This document shows positions 23,646-31,604 of a DNA stretch of 64,000 nucleotides, piece by piece. A program made the translations under genes and the position numbers. The first letter of the stretch is position 1. Every line of letters starts with the position of its first letter. The notes under the pieces were generated by a model. That model searched no databases. It saw only the letters and a list, made by a program, of their open reading frames with translations, and was not told where the DNA came from. The DNA comes from UBA1724 sp963611685. GTDB taxonomy: Bacteria > Verrucomicrobiota > Lentisphaeria > Oligosphaerales > Oligosphaeraceae. The DNA lies in contig CAVDSU010000002.1 of NCBI GenBank assembly GCA_963611685.1, positions 3,196-67,195 on the forward strand, given 5' to 3'.

Positions 23646-25273
23646 GCGTGTTCCCTGCGCTGGCTTGTGGAGGGGATCTTCAGGATATCGCGGTATTTCG
23701 CCACGGTGCGTCGTGCCACCGCGAATCCCTCCTTGGCGAGCATGTCGGAGATGGCCTGGTCGGAGAGGGGCTTCCGGCGGTCCTCGCCCTTGACCATCTC
23801 CTGGATGCGCTGCTGAATGCGCTGGCTGGAGACATCCTGTGTGCCGTCCTCTGAACGGAATTTGGCGGAGGAGAAGAATTTTCCGAACTCAAAGATGCCC
23901 CAGGGAGTGCTCAGGCACTTCCCTTTTACCGCGCGGGAGATGGTGCTCTCCGCACGGCCTAGCTCCCGCGCCACATCGCCCTGGGTCAAAGGCCGCAGGT
24001 CCGACAGCCGACCCGTGCGGAAGAATTCGGGCTGGAAGCGCAGAAGGAGCTCCGCCACCCGCTCCACCGTGCGCTGGCGCAAGTCGATGGCGTGGATGAA
24101 ATCGGTGGCGTCGACCAGATTCCGGCGGAGGAAATCCCGCGCCTCCCGGGCCTCTTGACGGGCGGCGCCCTTCTCGCCCCTGACCGCCGCCTCCTCCAAT
24201 TCCTTCAGGCGCGCCACATTCTCGGCATCCAAGGCGATGGTGGAGAGGGCGTCGCGGTTGGAGCGGATGAGCCAGTCGCCCTTCGCGTTTTGCTCCAGGT
24301 AGACATCGGGGAGCATGGCAGGCGCGGTGGGGCAATAGAGGTCTTCGCCGGGGAAGGGCTCCAGCTTCCGGATGCGCTGGAGCGCCTCCTGGATCTCGTC
24401 CAAATCGCAATCCATCTTCCGGGCGATCTCGGGAAGGCGGTTCTTCTCCAGCAAATCGGGATAATCGTGGAGGATCTCCCACTCCAGACTGCCCTTGAGA
24501 CGCTCCCGCTCCAATTGCAGCAGCAGGCATTCCCTAAGGGAGCGCGCGCCAATGCCGGCGGGTTCCAGGCTCTGGAGACGGCGAATCGCCTGCGCGAGCT
24601 CCTCCTTTGTGGCGCCCGTGGAGGCCATGAGCTCCTCGTCAGTGCCCTCCAGGTATCCCCGGCTGTCGATGGCCAGGCAGAGATCCTGGCAGATTGCGCG
24701 TATGCGGGGCGGCCATTCGGAGCGCTGCTGGCACTGCCGCGAAAGCTGCTCCGTCAGGCCCTCCTGGCGAGTAATGGACTCGAAGAAGTGCTGTCGGCGC
24801 TTGTCGGCGTCGGCATCCCAGTTGGTCTCGGAACAGAGCCGCCCGCCCTCCCAGGTCTCGTCCATGGACCGGAGGAAATCGGATTCGTTGCCGCTGGCGG
24901 CGTCGCCCGTGGTCTCTTGGGAGGGGTTTCTTGCCTCGACGGCATTCTCGGTATCCGCGCGCAGGAGGTCGTCGCGGTATTCTGCGCCATCGCCGTCCCA
25001 TTCCCGTTCCCGGCGCAGTTCTTCGGCGCGGTTCTTCGGGGATTCGGGGAGATCGCTTTCGCAGACCACGGCGGTGGGGCCGGAGACCTCGGCGAGCATG
25101 GGGTTCTGCGCCAAGCGCTGGAGGATCTCGTGCTGGAGCTCCAGGGTGTTTTTCTGGAGGATCTCCAGGCCCATCTTCTGCTCCTGGCGCAGGACCATCC
25201 CCTGCTGGAGCTGCTGGCTCTGGGACTGCGAGGTCTGCAGGGAAAGACTCGGCTGGAAGGCTTCGGGAGGCAT
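23642..25273 (-). CDS. rpoN: RNA polymerase sigma-54 factor
   Basis: 543 aa from the ATG at 25273 (TTG at 25285 is an alternative). Region I is Gln/Leu-rich (SLSLQTSQSQSQQLQQGMVLRQEQKMGLEILQKNTLELQHEI), region II is acidic (about 85-170), the core-binding domain follows, and region III has the HTH (LTQGDVARELGRAESTISRAVKGK) and the RpoN box ARRTVAKYR at about 520-528. The latter recognises the -24 element. Three promoters of -24/-12 type lie elsewhere in this window (see 40629, 40737, 41451), with an activator gene beside them. The stop overlaps the next start (ATGA). Confidence 0.96.
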   Translation of the reverse strand: MPPEAFQPSLSLQTSQSQSQQLQQGMVLRQEQKMGLEILQKNTLELQHEILQRLAQNPMLAEVSGPTAVVCESDLPESPKNRAEELRREREWDGDGAEYRDDLLRADTENAVEARNPSQETTGDAASGNESDFLRSMDETWEGGRLCSETNWDADADKRRQHFFESITRQEGLTEQLSRQCQQRSEWPPRIRAICQDLCLAIDSRGYLEGTDEELMASTGATKEELAQAIRRLQSLEPAGIGARSLRECLLLQLERERLKGSLEWEILHDYPDLLEKNRLPEIARKMDCDLDEIQEALQRIRKLEPFPGEDLYCPTAPAMLPDVYLEQNAKGDWLIRSNRDALSTIALDAENVARLKELEEAAVRGEKGAARQEAREARDFLRRNLVDATDFIHAIDLRQRTVERVAELLLRFQPEFFRTGRLSDLRPLTQGDVARELGRAESTISRAVKGKCLSTPWGIFEFGKFFSSAKFRSEDGTQDVSSQRIQQRIQEMVKGEDRRKPLSDQAISDMLAKEGFAVARRTVAKYRDILKIPSTSQRREHA

Positions 25274-25293
25274 TCGAAGACGCAATCAATAGG

Positions 25294-26487
25294 CTAGTCG
25301 AGTTTCAGCTCCAGTCCCGTCAGATAATATCCCTCGGGGAAGGTAAGGGAGAGGGGGTGGTCGGGGGCCTGTGCGAAGGTGCGCACCACTCGCGCCTGCC
25401 GCCCGGCATCCACCAGCGCCTCGCCCAAGATCGTCCGGAAGAACTCGGGAGTCATGGCGGCGCTGCAGGAGTAGGTAAGGAGGGTCCCGCCGGGATTCAG
25501 GAGCTTGCAACCCAGCAGATTCACGTCCTTGTAGCCCCGCGCGGCACGCTGGAGCTGCCCCTTGGTGGCCGCGAATTTCGGGGGATCCAGGACGATGACG
25601 TCGAAGGACTCCCGGCGGTCGCGGCATTTTCGCAGCCAGGTGAACATATCGGCGTGCTGGAAGGAGAGCCGCGGATCTCCGTCCAGCCCATTCAGCGCGC
25701 AATTGGCCTTCGCCAACTCCAAAGCGGCCGCCGCGTCATCCAAGAAGGTGACCTCGCGCGCGCCAGCCAAGGCGGCGCGAATGCCGAAGGCGCCGCTGTA
25801 GCAGCAGCAATCCAGCACCTTCGCGCCCTTCGCCACCGCGTCAATGGCCAGGCGGTTCTCCCGCTGGTCCAGGTAGAAACCGGTCTTGTGGCCGCCGGGC
25901 ATGTCCATGCGGAAGACCACGCCATTTTCGCGGATGGTGAAATCGGCGGGCGGCTCTTCGCCCCAAAGGAGTCCCTCCACGGGCGGAAGGCCCTCGCGGA
26001 CTCGGGCATCGGCCTGGGAGCGCTCGTAGATTCCGCGGATGCCGGGCAATTCGGCGAGGAGGCGCACCAGGGTGCTCTTCCAGGCCTCGGGCCCCGCGCC
26101 CAGGAATTCGCAAGAGAGGAAGGGTCCGTATTTATCCACCACCAGGGCGGGCAGTCCGTCGGCCTCGCCGTGAATCACGCGGAAGGCGTCCTCCTCCCGG
26201 AAGCCCAGCGCCTTGCGGTATTCGTAGGCCTTCTGGATCCGCTGGCGGAAGAATTCGGCATTGACGGTTTCGCGGGTATCGAAGGTCCAGACGCGTGCGC
26301 GGATCTGGGAGTTCGGGGAATACGCGGCCCAGGCAAGCATCGCGCCCTTCGCGTCGCAGACGGCGACGGTCTCGCCGGAGGCGGGATCGCCCTCCACACG
26401 GGCGACTGCGCCGGAAAAGAGCCAGGGATGGCGACGCGCCAGGGAGGCCTCGCGCTTCGGGGCCAAAAAGAGCTTCTTCGCTTCCAT
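25294..26487 (-). CDS. rlmI: class I SAM-dependent 23S rRNA (cytosine) methyltransferase, RlmI type
   Basis: 397 aa. There is an N-terminal PUA domain (about 1-75; HPWLFSGAVARVEGDPASGETVAVCD), an EEHEE linker domain, and a Rossmann methyltransferase domain from about 195 with GGHKTGFYLDQRENR, VLDCCCYSGAFGIRAALAGA (SAM site) and DVIVLDPPKFA (catalytic DPPK motif). RlmI methylates C1962 of 23S rRNA to m5C in E. coli; orthology beyond the family is inferred. It lies 20 bp before rpoN and 21 bp after hldE1. Confidence 0.9.
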   Translation of the reverse strand: MEAKKLFLAPKREASLARRHPWLFSGAVARVEGDPASGETVAVCDAKGAMLAWAAYSPNSQIRARVWTFDTRETVNAEFFRQRIQKAYEYRKALGFREEDAFRVIHGEADGLPALVVDKYGPFLSCEFLGAGPEAWKSTLVRLLAELPGIRGIYERSQADARVREGLPPVEGLLWGEEPPADFTIRENGVVFRMDMPGGHKTGFYLDQRENRLAIDAVAKGAKVLDCCCYSGAFGIRAALAGAREVTFLDDAAAALELAKANCALNGLDGDPRLSFQHADMFTWLRKCRDRRESFDVIVLDPPKFAATKGQLQRAARGYKDVNLLGCKLLNPGGTLLTYSCSAAMTPEFFRTILGEALVDAGRQARVVRTFAQAPDHPLSLTFPEGYYLTGLELKLD

Positions 26488-26508
26488 AAAAATTGACGCC
26501 CCCGATCC

Positions 26509-27525
26509 CTAGCGCTGCTCCCGCAGGACCTGCTCCAGCTCCTTCGCCTGAATGGCGCGGGTGCCTACATAGCCCACCACCACGCCCGCAGCGGAATTCG
26601 CCATCGTCGCCGCCAGTCCATGAGGCGCGCCGGCGCAGATGGCAAGGGTCATGGTGGCCATGACCGTGTCGCCCGCACCGGAGACGTCGTAGACCTGCCG
26701 CGCCTGGGTGGGAATCACCAGGGGCTCCGCTTCGTCCTTCCGGAAGAGCGCCATGCCCTCGGCGCCCAGGGTAATCAGGAGCATCTCCGCCTCCCAGCGC
26801 TTCAAAAGGAGCTTTCCCACCCGCGCCAGCGGCTTGTCGTGCAGCGGGTCGCCGATGCCAGGAACGAAGGGGACCTCCGCCAGGGAGAATGCCTCCAGGC
26901 GGTTGGGGGTCATGAGGGTGAGTCCGGAGACATTGAAGGGATGAGAGGGATGGGGATCCAGCGTGGAGAGCACGCGGTGCTTTGCAGCCAGCTGCGCCAC
27001 CTCGGACATGAATTCCCGCGTGAAGACGCCCTTCGCGTAGTCCTCCATCACCAATGCATCCAGCACGCCCGCAGACAAATCCCGCTCCAAAGCCGCCAGA
27101 ATGCCCTTGCGCACCTCGGCAGAGACCTCCTGGGGGACCTCGCGGTCCACGCGGACCACCTGCTGGTTGTCAGCCAAAACGCGGGTCTTGACCGTGGTGT
27201 GTCCGCCAGGGATGACCTGTACGCCGTCGGTCTGGGCGCCGGACTCCTTCAGGAGCGACAGCACCTTTCCGCCATCCACGTCGTCCGAGACCGTCCCATA
27301 GACGGAGACCTTTCCGCCTAGGGAAAGGACATTCTCCGCCACATTGGCGGCGCCGCCCAGCACCTGGCTCTCGCGGGAAATCAGCACCACGGGAACGGGG
27401 GCCTCCTGCGAAATGCGCGTGGCCTGTCCCCACAGATAGCGGTCCAGCATCAAGTCGCCCACTACGCCCACGCGGCAGCGGGAAAAGCGCTTCAGGATAT
27501 CAAGGAGTGTCTGCTTCTGAGTCAT
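26509..27525 (-). CDS. hldE1 (rfaE1): D-glycero-beta-D-manno-heptose-7-phosphate kinase
   Basis: 338 aa, PfkB/ribokinase fold. VGVVGDLMLDRYLWGQATRISQEAPVPVV is the HldE/RfaE N-terminal signature, LGGAANVAENVLSLGG follows, and DVSGAGDTVMATMTLAICAG is the PfkB ATP/catalytic motif with the catalytic Asp in GAGD. The adenylyltransferase domain found C-terminally in E. coli HldE is absent, so a separate RfaE2 is expected elsewhere. It makes heptose 1,7-bisphosphate for the LPS inner core, which points to a diderm envelope. It lies 75 bp after the FHA-like gene. Confidence 0.92.
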   Translation of the reverse strand: MTQKQTLLDILKRFSRCRVGVVGDLMLDRYLWGQATRISQEAPVPVVLISRESQVLGGAANVAENVLSLGGKVSVYGTVSDDVDGGKVLSLLKESGAQTDGVQVIPGGHTTVKTRVLADNQQVVRVDREVPQEVSAEVRKGILAALERDLSAGVLDALVMEDYAKGVFTREFMSEVAQLAAKHRVLSTLDPHPSHPFNVSGLTLMTPNRLEAFSLAEVPFVPGIGDPLHDKPLARVGKLLLKRWEAEMLLITLGAEGMALFRKDEAEPLVIPTQARQVYDVSGAGDTVMATMTLAICAGAPHGLAATMANSAAGVVVGYVGTRAIQAKELEQVLREQR

Positions 27526-27600
27526 GGTGCTCTCTATGCGTTTTGAGAGAAAGGAAAGGCATGCGGGCGCTTTGGCCCGCGGGAAAATGGAATGTGTGTG

Positions 27601-28359
27601 CTAGGGATTCTCCAGAATGGAGTCCACGGGGCCGTCAATGAGGATTTCGGGGGCCTCTGCGGAGAATCCGCCGCCCGCCTCCAGGGAATCCAAAAAGGCC
27701 TCCATGCGCTCCAAGTTCGCCATCTGCTCCTGACGCTCCTGGGGGGTGAGGTCCTCGCCGTAGCGGCGCAGGTAGACCACGCGCTGCTCCATCTCCTGCC
27801 GGAGGGCCTCCAGATAGGTCTCGGAGAGGGTGTCCTTTGACAGCAAGGAGGTGATCTCCTTGCTCTTCAGGCGCTTGCGGACCACGTCCACGCGATTGGT
27901 GAGGGCCTGCGACTCCACCTGGCGCTGGACGGCGTCGGTCTTCATGAGCAGCCGCGAGAGCCCCACGCAGACGCCGATCTCCACCACGAAGGACAGCGCC
28001 ACGCCCAGAATCGCCAGGTAGCCCATGGCATTCGCCAATACGGAGGCGCCGGGGCGGCCATGGAGTCGGTAGAAGAGCAGCTCGCGGTCATCGGATTCCC
28101 AGCGGATGGCGCCGCCTTGCCGAAGGACGCCCTCCTCTCCGGGAGGCAGTGGGGACTCTCCCAGGAGCACCGGAGACGCGCCGCAGTTCTTCACGCGCGC
28201 CACGCCCGACTCCTCCCGGAAGGAGAGCTCCCCCGCGGGGAGGCCATCCTTTTCGGAGAGTCGGAAGGGCATTTCGGGAAACGAGAAGCTCCGTCCCCTG
28301 GCAAAGAGGGCGGAGAGATCTCCCGCATCCGAGTGTCGAAGAAGCAGCTGGAAGGGCAT
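27601..28359 (-). CDS. uncharacterised membrane protein with FHA-like N-terminal domain
   Basis: 252 aa. Residues 1-100 are predicted beta-rich and look like a degenerate FHA domain (the core LSFREESGVARVKNCGASPVLL, then a late GGAIRW turn), though the conserved Gly-Arg and Ser/His phosphopeptide residues are not evident. One hydrophobic helix follows (about 106-140, MGYLAILGVALSFVVEIGVCVG), then a charged helical cytoplasmic segment (140-235; RKRLKSKEITSLL and EALRQEMEQRVVYLRRYGEDL). AAGAGGA supports the start. It lies 21 bp after clpC on the same strand, so it is probably co-expressed with the protease ATPase. Function unknown. Confidence 0.6.
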   Translation of the reverse strand: MPFQLLLRHSDAGDLSALFARGRSFSFPEMPFRLSEKDGLPAGELSFREESGVARVKNCGASPVLLGESPLPPGEEGVLRQGGAIRWESDDRELLFYRLHGRPGASVLANAMGYLAILGVALSFVVEIGVCVGLSRLLMKTDAVQRQVESQALTNRVDVVRKRLKSKEITSLLSKDTLSETYLEALRQEMEQRVVYLRRYGEDLTPQERQEQMANLERMEAFLDSLEAGGGFSAEAPEILIDGPVDSILENP

Positions 28360-28380
28360 GGCGTGGTCCTCTTCGCGAGG

Positions 28381-31125
28381 CTACTCGTTCACGGGGGGCT
28401 GCTTCGAACGGGAGCCCCGGCGGGTCTTCTTGGGCGGGGCGCCCTCGTCGCGGGAGGCGTTCTTCCCCACGCCCTCCGAAGGCTCCGCCACCAGCACGGG
28501 CGCCGCCTCGACGGGCGCGGGCGCGGGAACCGGCAGGAATTCGAAGGAGAACTTTTCTTCGCCCGGCAGGCGATCCACCCGGATTCCCGCGAATTCCCCG
28601 CCGTCCTGCCGCAGGAGCAATTCGTCAGCCAGGGGGTCTTCCACACGCTGCTCGATGACGCGACGGACCTCCCGGGCGCCGAAGTCGGTACTGAAGGCCT
28701 TCTCCAGCAGGTAGTCCTTGGCGGCGGGGGTGAGGGTCAGCTCGTGGCCCTTGGCGGCCAGGCGCTTCGCGATGGTGCCCACTTCCAGGTCGATGACCTT
28801 CCGGATGTCCTCACGCTGCAGGGACCGGAAGACCACGATGTCGTCCAGGCGATTCAGGAATTCGGGTCGGAAGGTCTTTTTGGCGATTTCCAGGATGCGG
28901 TCCCGCATGCCGTTCTCCTCCTGAGCGGGGTCGCCGGCGGCGAATCCCAGGCTAGAGGGCCGGGAGAAGCGCTGTGCGCCGGCATTGGAGGTCATGACGA
29001 TGATGGCATTGCGGAAGGAGACGGTGCGCCCAAGTCCGTCGGTGAGCTGGCCTTCCTCGAAGATCTGGAGGAGGATATTGCTCACGTCGGGATGCGCCTT
29101 CTCCAGCTCGTCCAAAAGGACCACGCTGTAGGGACGGCGGCGGATCTTCTCGGTGAGCTGCCCGCCTTCTTCGTAGCCGACATATCCGGGAGGCGCGCCC
29201 ACCAGGCGGGAGACGTTGTATTTGTCCATGTATTCGGACATGTCGATGCGGATGAGGGCATCGGGATCTCCGAACATAGCCTCGGCCAGCTTCTTGGCCA
29301 GGTAGGTCTTTCCCACGCCGGTGGGTCCCAGGAAGAGGAAGGTGCCGATGGGCCTGCGCGGATCCTTGAGGTCTGCGCGGGAACGCCGCAGCGCGCGGCA
29401 GACGGTCTGGATGGCCTGGTCCTGTCCGATGATGGCCCTCTGGAGCTCCTCCTCCATCTTCAGGATGCGGCGGACCTCCTCCTCGGCCATGCGGGTGAGC
29501 GGAATGCCCGTCATCGAGGCCACCACGGCACGGATGTCATCCCCCGCAATCACCTTGCGGTCCTGCACCTTCTCGGATTTCCACTGGCTCAAAAGCTCGG
29601 CGCGCTTTGTCTGCAACGCCTTCTCGCGCTGCCGGAATTCGCCGGCCTGCACGAAGTCCTCGCGCATGACGGCATTGAGCTTCTTGGTGCGCAGCTCCTC
29701 CAGCTCCTGGTCAATGGCGGTGGTGTCGGGGCGGCGCCGCTCGGGATGGATCCGGGAGCGTGCGCCGGCCTCGTCCAGCACATCGATGGCCTTGTCGGGG
29801 AAGAAGCGGGCGGGGATGTATCGGTCGGCGAGCCGGACTGCCAGGCGGATGGACTCCTCGGGGTAGACCACGCCGTGATACTCTTCGTATTTGCCCTTCA
29901 GCCCCTCCAGGATCTTCACCGTGTCCTCCGCCGTGGGCGGATTCACCAGCACCGACTGGAAACGGCGCTCCAAGGCGGCGTCCTTCTCGATGCTCTTCCG
30001 GTATTCGTTCATGGTGGTGGCGCCGATGGCCTGGATTTCGCCACGGGAGAGGGCCGGCTTCATGATGTTCGCGGCGTCCATGGTGCCCTCGCCGGCGCCG
30101 GCGCCCACCATGGTGTGGATCTCATCCAAGAAAAGGATCACGTTTCCCGCATCCTGGGTCTCCTTCAACACCGACTTCAAGCGCTCCTCGAACTGTCCGC
30201 GGTACTTGGAGCCCGCCACCAGCAGGGTCAGGTCCAGGGCGACCACCACGTCGTTGGAGAGGTTCTCGGGGACCCGACCCTCCACAATGGCCTGCGCCAG
30301 ACCCTCCACAATGGCGGTCTTGCCCACACCCGCCTCGCCAATGAGCACCGGGTTGTTCTTGGTGCGGCGCGAAAGAATCTGGATCACACGCTGGATCTCC
30401 TGGGCACGGCCCACCACGGGGTCCAGCTTGCCCTGGCGCGCCAGCTCGGTCAAGTCGCGGCCGTAGGTCTTCAACGCATTCATGCGACCCTGGGAACCAC
30501 GCCCGGCGCCAGGACGGGCGCCCTCCTCCACGGAGGCGCCCTCACGGTCCTGGTTGCGCTTGCGACGCTGGAAGGGCGCATTGTCGTCACCGTCGGGACG
30601 CGCTTCATCGGGGCCCTTCTCCACGTCGTCGGCGGTGTCCTCCGGGACATAGCGGGGATCCAGGCTCTTGTAGACCCACTTGCGCAAGGCATCGTAGGTC
30701 ACGCCATGAGCCCTCAGGATCTTCGCAGAGCGGCTGCCGCCTTCCTTCAAGATCGCCAGGAGAATCTCCTCGATGGCAATGAAGTGGAAGCCCAGGCTAA
30801 CGGCCTCCGCCACGGAAATCTGAAGCACCCTGCGGGCGCGAAGCGACAACTCCAGCTTCTTGCTGGGGGAAGCGGACGCAGAGTCATTCTCCGGCTTCTT
30901 CAGCTCCAGGAGCAACTCCGCACACACGGCCTCGGCATCCACGCCCAGGGATTTCAGAAAGGACTGGGCGAAGGTGGAGGCGTTGGGGGATTTCAGGATC
31001 GCAAGGAGCAAATGCTCCACCCCCACATAGTTCTGTCCATACGTCCGAGCCAATCTCGCCGACAGGTCAACGACCTGCTTCGCACGCGGAGTCAGACTGG
31101 ACTGATTTAGGGATTCGTCAGGCAT
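28381..31125 (-). CDS. clpC: ATP-dependent Clp protease ATP-binding subunit ClpC
   Basis: 914 aa: double Clp N-terminal repeat (about 10-150), AAA+ 1 with GEAGVGKT (about 265), a middle domain with a UVR-type motif (MREDFVQAGEFRQREKAL), and AAA+ 2 with GPTGVGKT (about 610). An LGF tripeptide in SRPSSLGFAAGD matches the ClpP-binding loop of ClpC. A C-terminal tail of about 55 residues is rich in Pro, Ala and basic residues and is not part of the family core. The start at 31125 has GGAAG upstream and matches the beginning of the Clp N domain. It unfolds substrates for ClpP, which is not in this window. First gene of a run reaching to tsaB. Confidence 0.95.
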   Translation of the reverse strand: MPDESLNQSSLTPRAKQVVDLSARLARTYGQNYVGVEHLLLAILKSPNASTFAQSFLKSLGVDAEAVCAELLLELKKPENDSASASPSKKLELSLRARRVLQISVAEAVSLGFHFIAIEEILLAILKEGGSRSAKILRAHGVTYDALRKWVYKSLDPRYVPEDTADDVEKGPDEARPDGDDNAPFQRRKRNQDREGASVEEGARPGAGRGSQGRMNALKTYGRDLTELARQGKLDPVVGRAQEIQRVIQILSRRTKNNPVLIGEAGVGKTAIVEGLAQAIVEGRVPENLSNDVVVALDLTLLVAGSKYRGQFEERLKSVLKETQDAGNVILFLDEIHTMVGAGAGEGTMDAANIMKPALSRGEIQAIGATTMNEYRKSIEKDAALERRFQSVLVNPPTAEDTVKILEGLKGKYEEYHGVVYPEESIRLAVRLADRYIPARFFPDKAIDVLDEAGARSRIHPERRRPDTTAIDQELEELRTKKLNAVMREDFVQAGEFRQREKALQTKRAELLSQWKSEKVQDRKVIAGDDIRAVVASMTGIPLTRMAEEEVRRILKMEEELQRAIIGQDQAIQTVCRALRRSRADLKDPRRPIGTFLFLGPTGVGKTYLAKKLAEAMFGDPDALIRIDMSEYMDKYNVSRLVGAPPGYVGYEEGGQLTEKIRRRPYSVVLLDELEKAHPDVSNILLQIFEEGQLTDGLGRTVSFRNAIIVMTSNAGAQRFSRPSSLGFAAGDPAQEENGMRDRILEIAKKTFRPEFLNRLDDIVVFRSLQREDIRKVIDLEVGTIAKRLAAKGHELTLTPAAKDYLLEKAFSTDFGAREVRRVIEQRVEDPLADELLLRQDGGEFAGIRVDRLPGEEKFSFEFLPVPAPAPVEAAPVLVAEPSEGVGKNASRDEGAPPKKTRRGSRSKQPPVNE

Positions 31126-31604
31126 GTAGTCTTCCAATGTTTCTTGTTGCGGGGAGACCGCGCCAAAACAATCGGCACGACTCCGGGAAACCAGCGTTCC
31201 CCACACCTCGCGCGGGCGCGACGCGTAAAAAAAACAAAAGCAAAAGCGCCAACACCCCCACTAGGGGAGAAAGTCCGCTTAATATACTCCTAAGAGGAAT
31301 GCCGGATACCGCGCGGACTATCAAATTTATAGCAGATTTCGTGCCAGCAAACGGCGGACGACGAGCGGGCGCAGTGAGCAGGTAGGGGATAGCAGAGTTC
31401 GCACCTTGCCATGCAAAGGGCATCTTGGTGGTGGGGGGGTGCTTGGCAGAAAAGCTGTTCGTAGCTAGCCAGCTTGCAAGGCACCGTGACAAGTGCCGCG
31501 GAAGAGCCGCGCGGCGAACTTGCAAGCCGGCTCCTTACTCCCTACCACTCCCTCATTGCGCCGCAACGTGTTGTGTCGCACAATATCCCTCCTCCTTTGG
31601 AGTA
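31126..31604. promoter_or_regulatory. 479-bp spacer between pbpC and clpC
   Basis: No gene seen. It must hold the clpC promoter; a GGAGTATATTAA stretch on the minus strand (near 31275-31286) may be its -10 region. TTGTGTCGCACAA at about 31571-31583 is a short palindrome. The GCCGCGGAAGAGCCG element at 31495-31509 is shared with 15566-15580. No HrcA/CIRCE site was found although clpC genes often have one. Confidence 0.4.
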
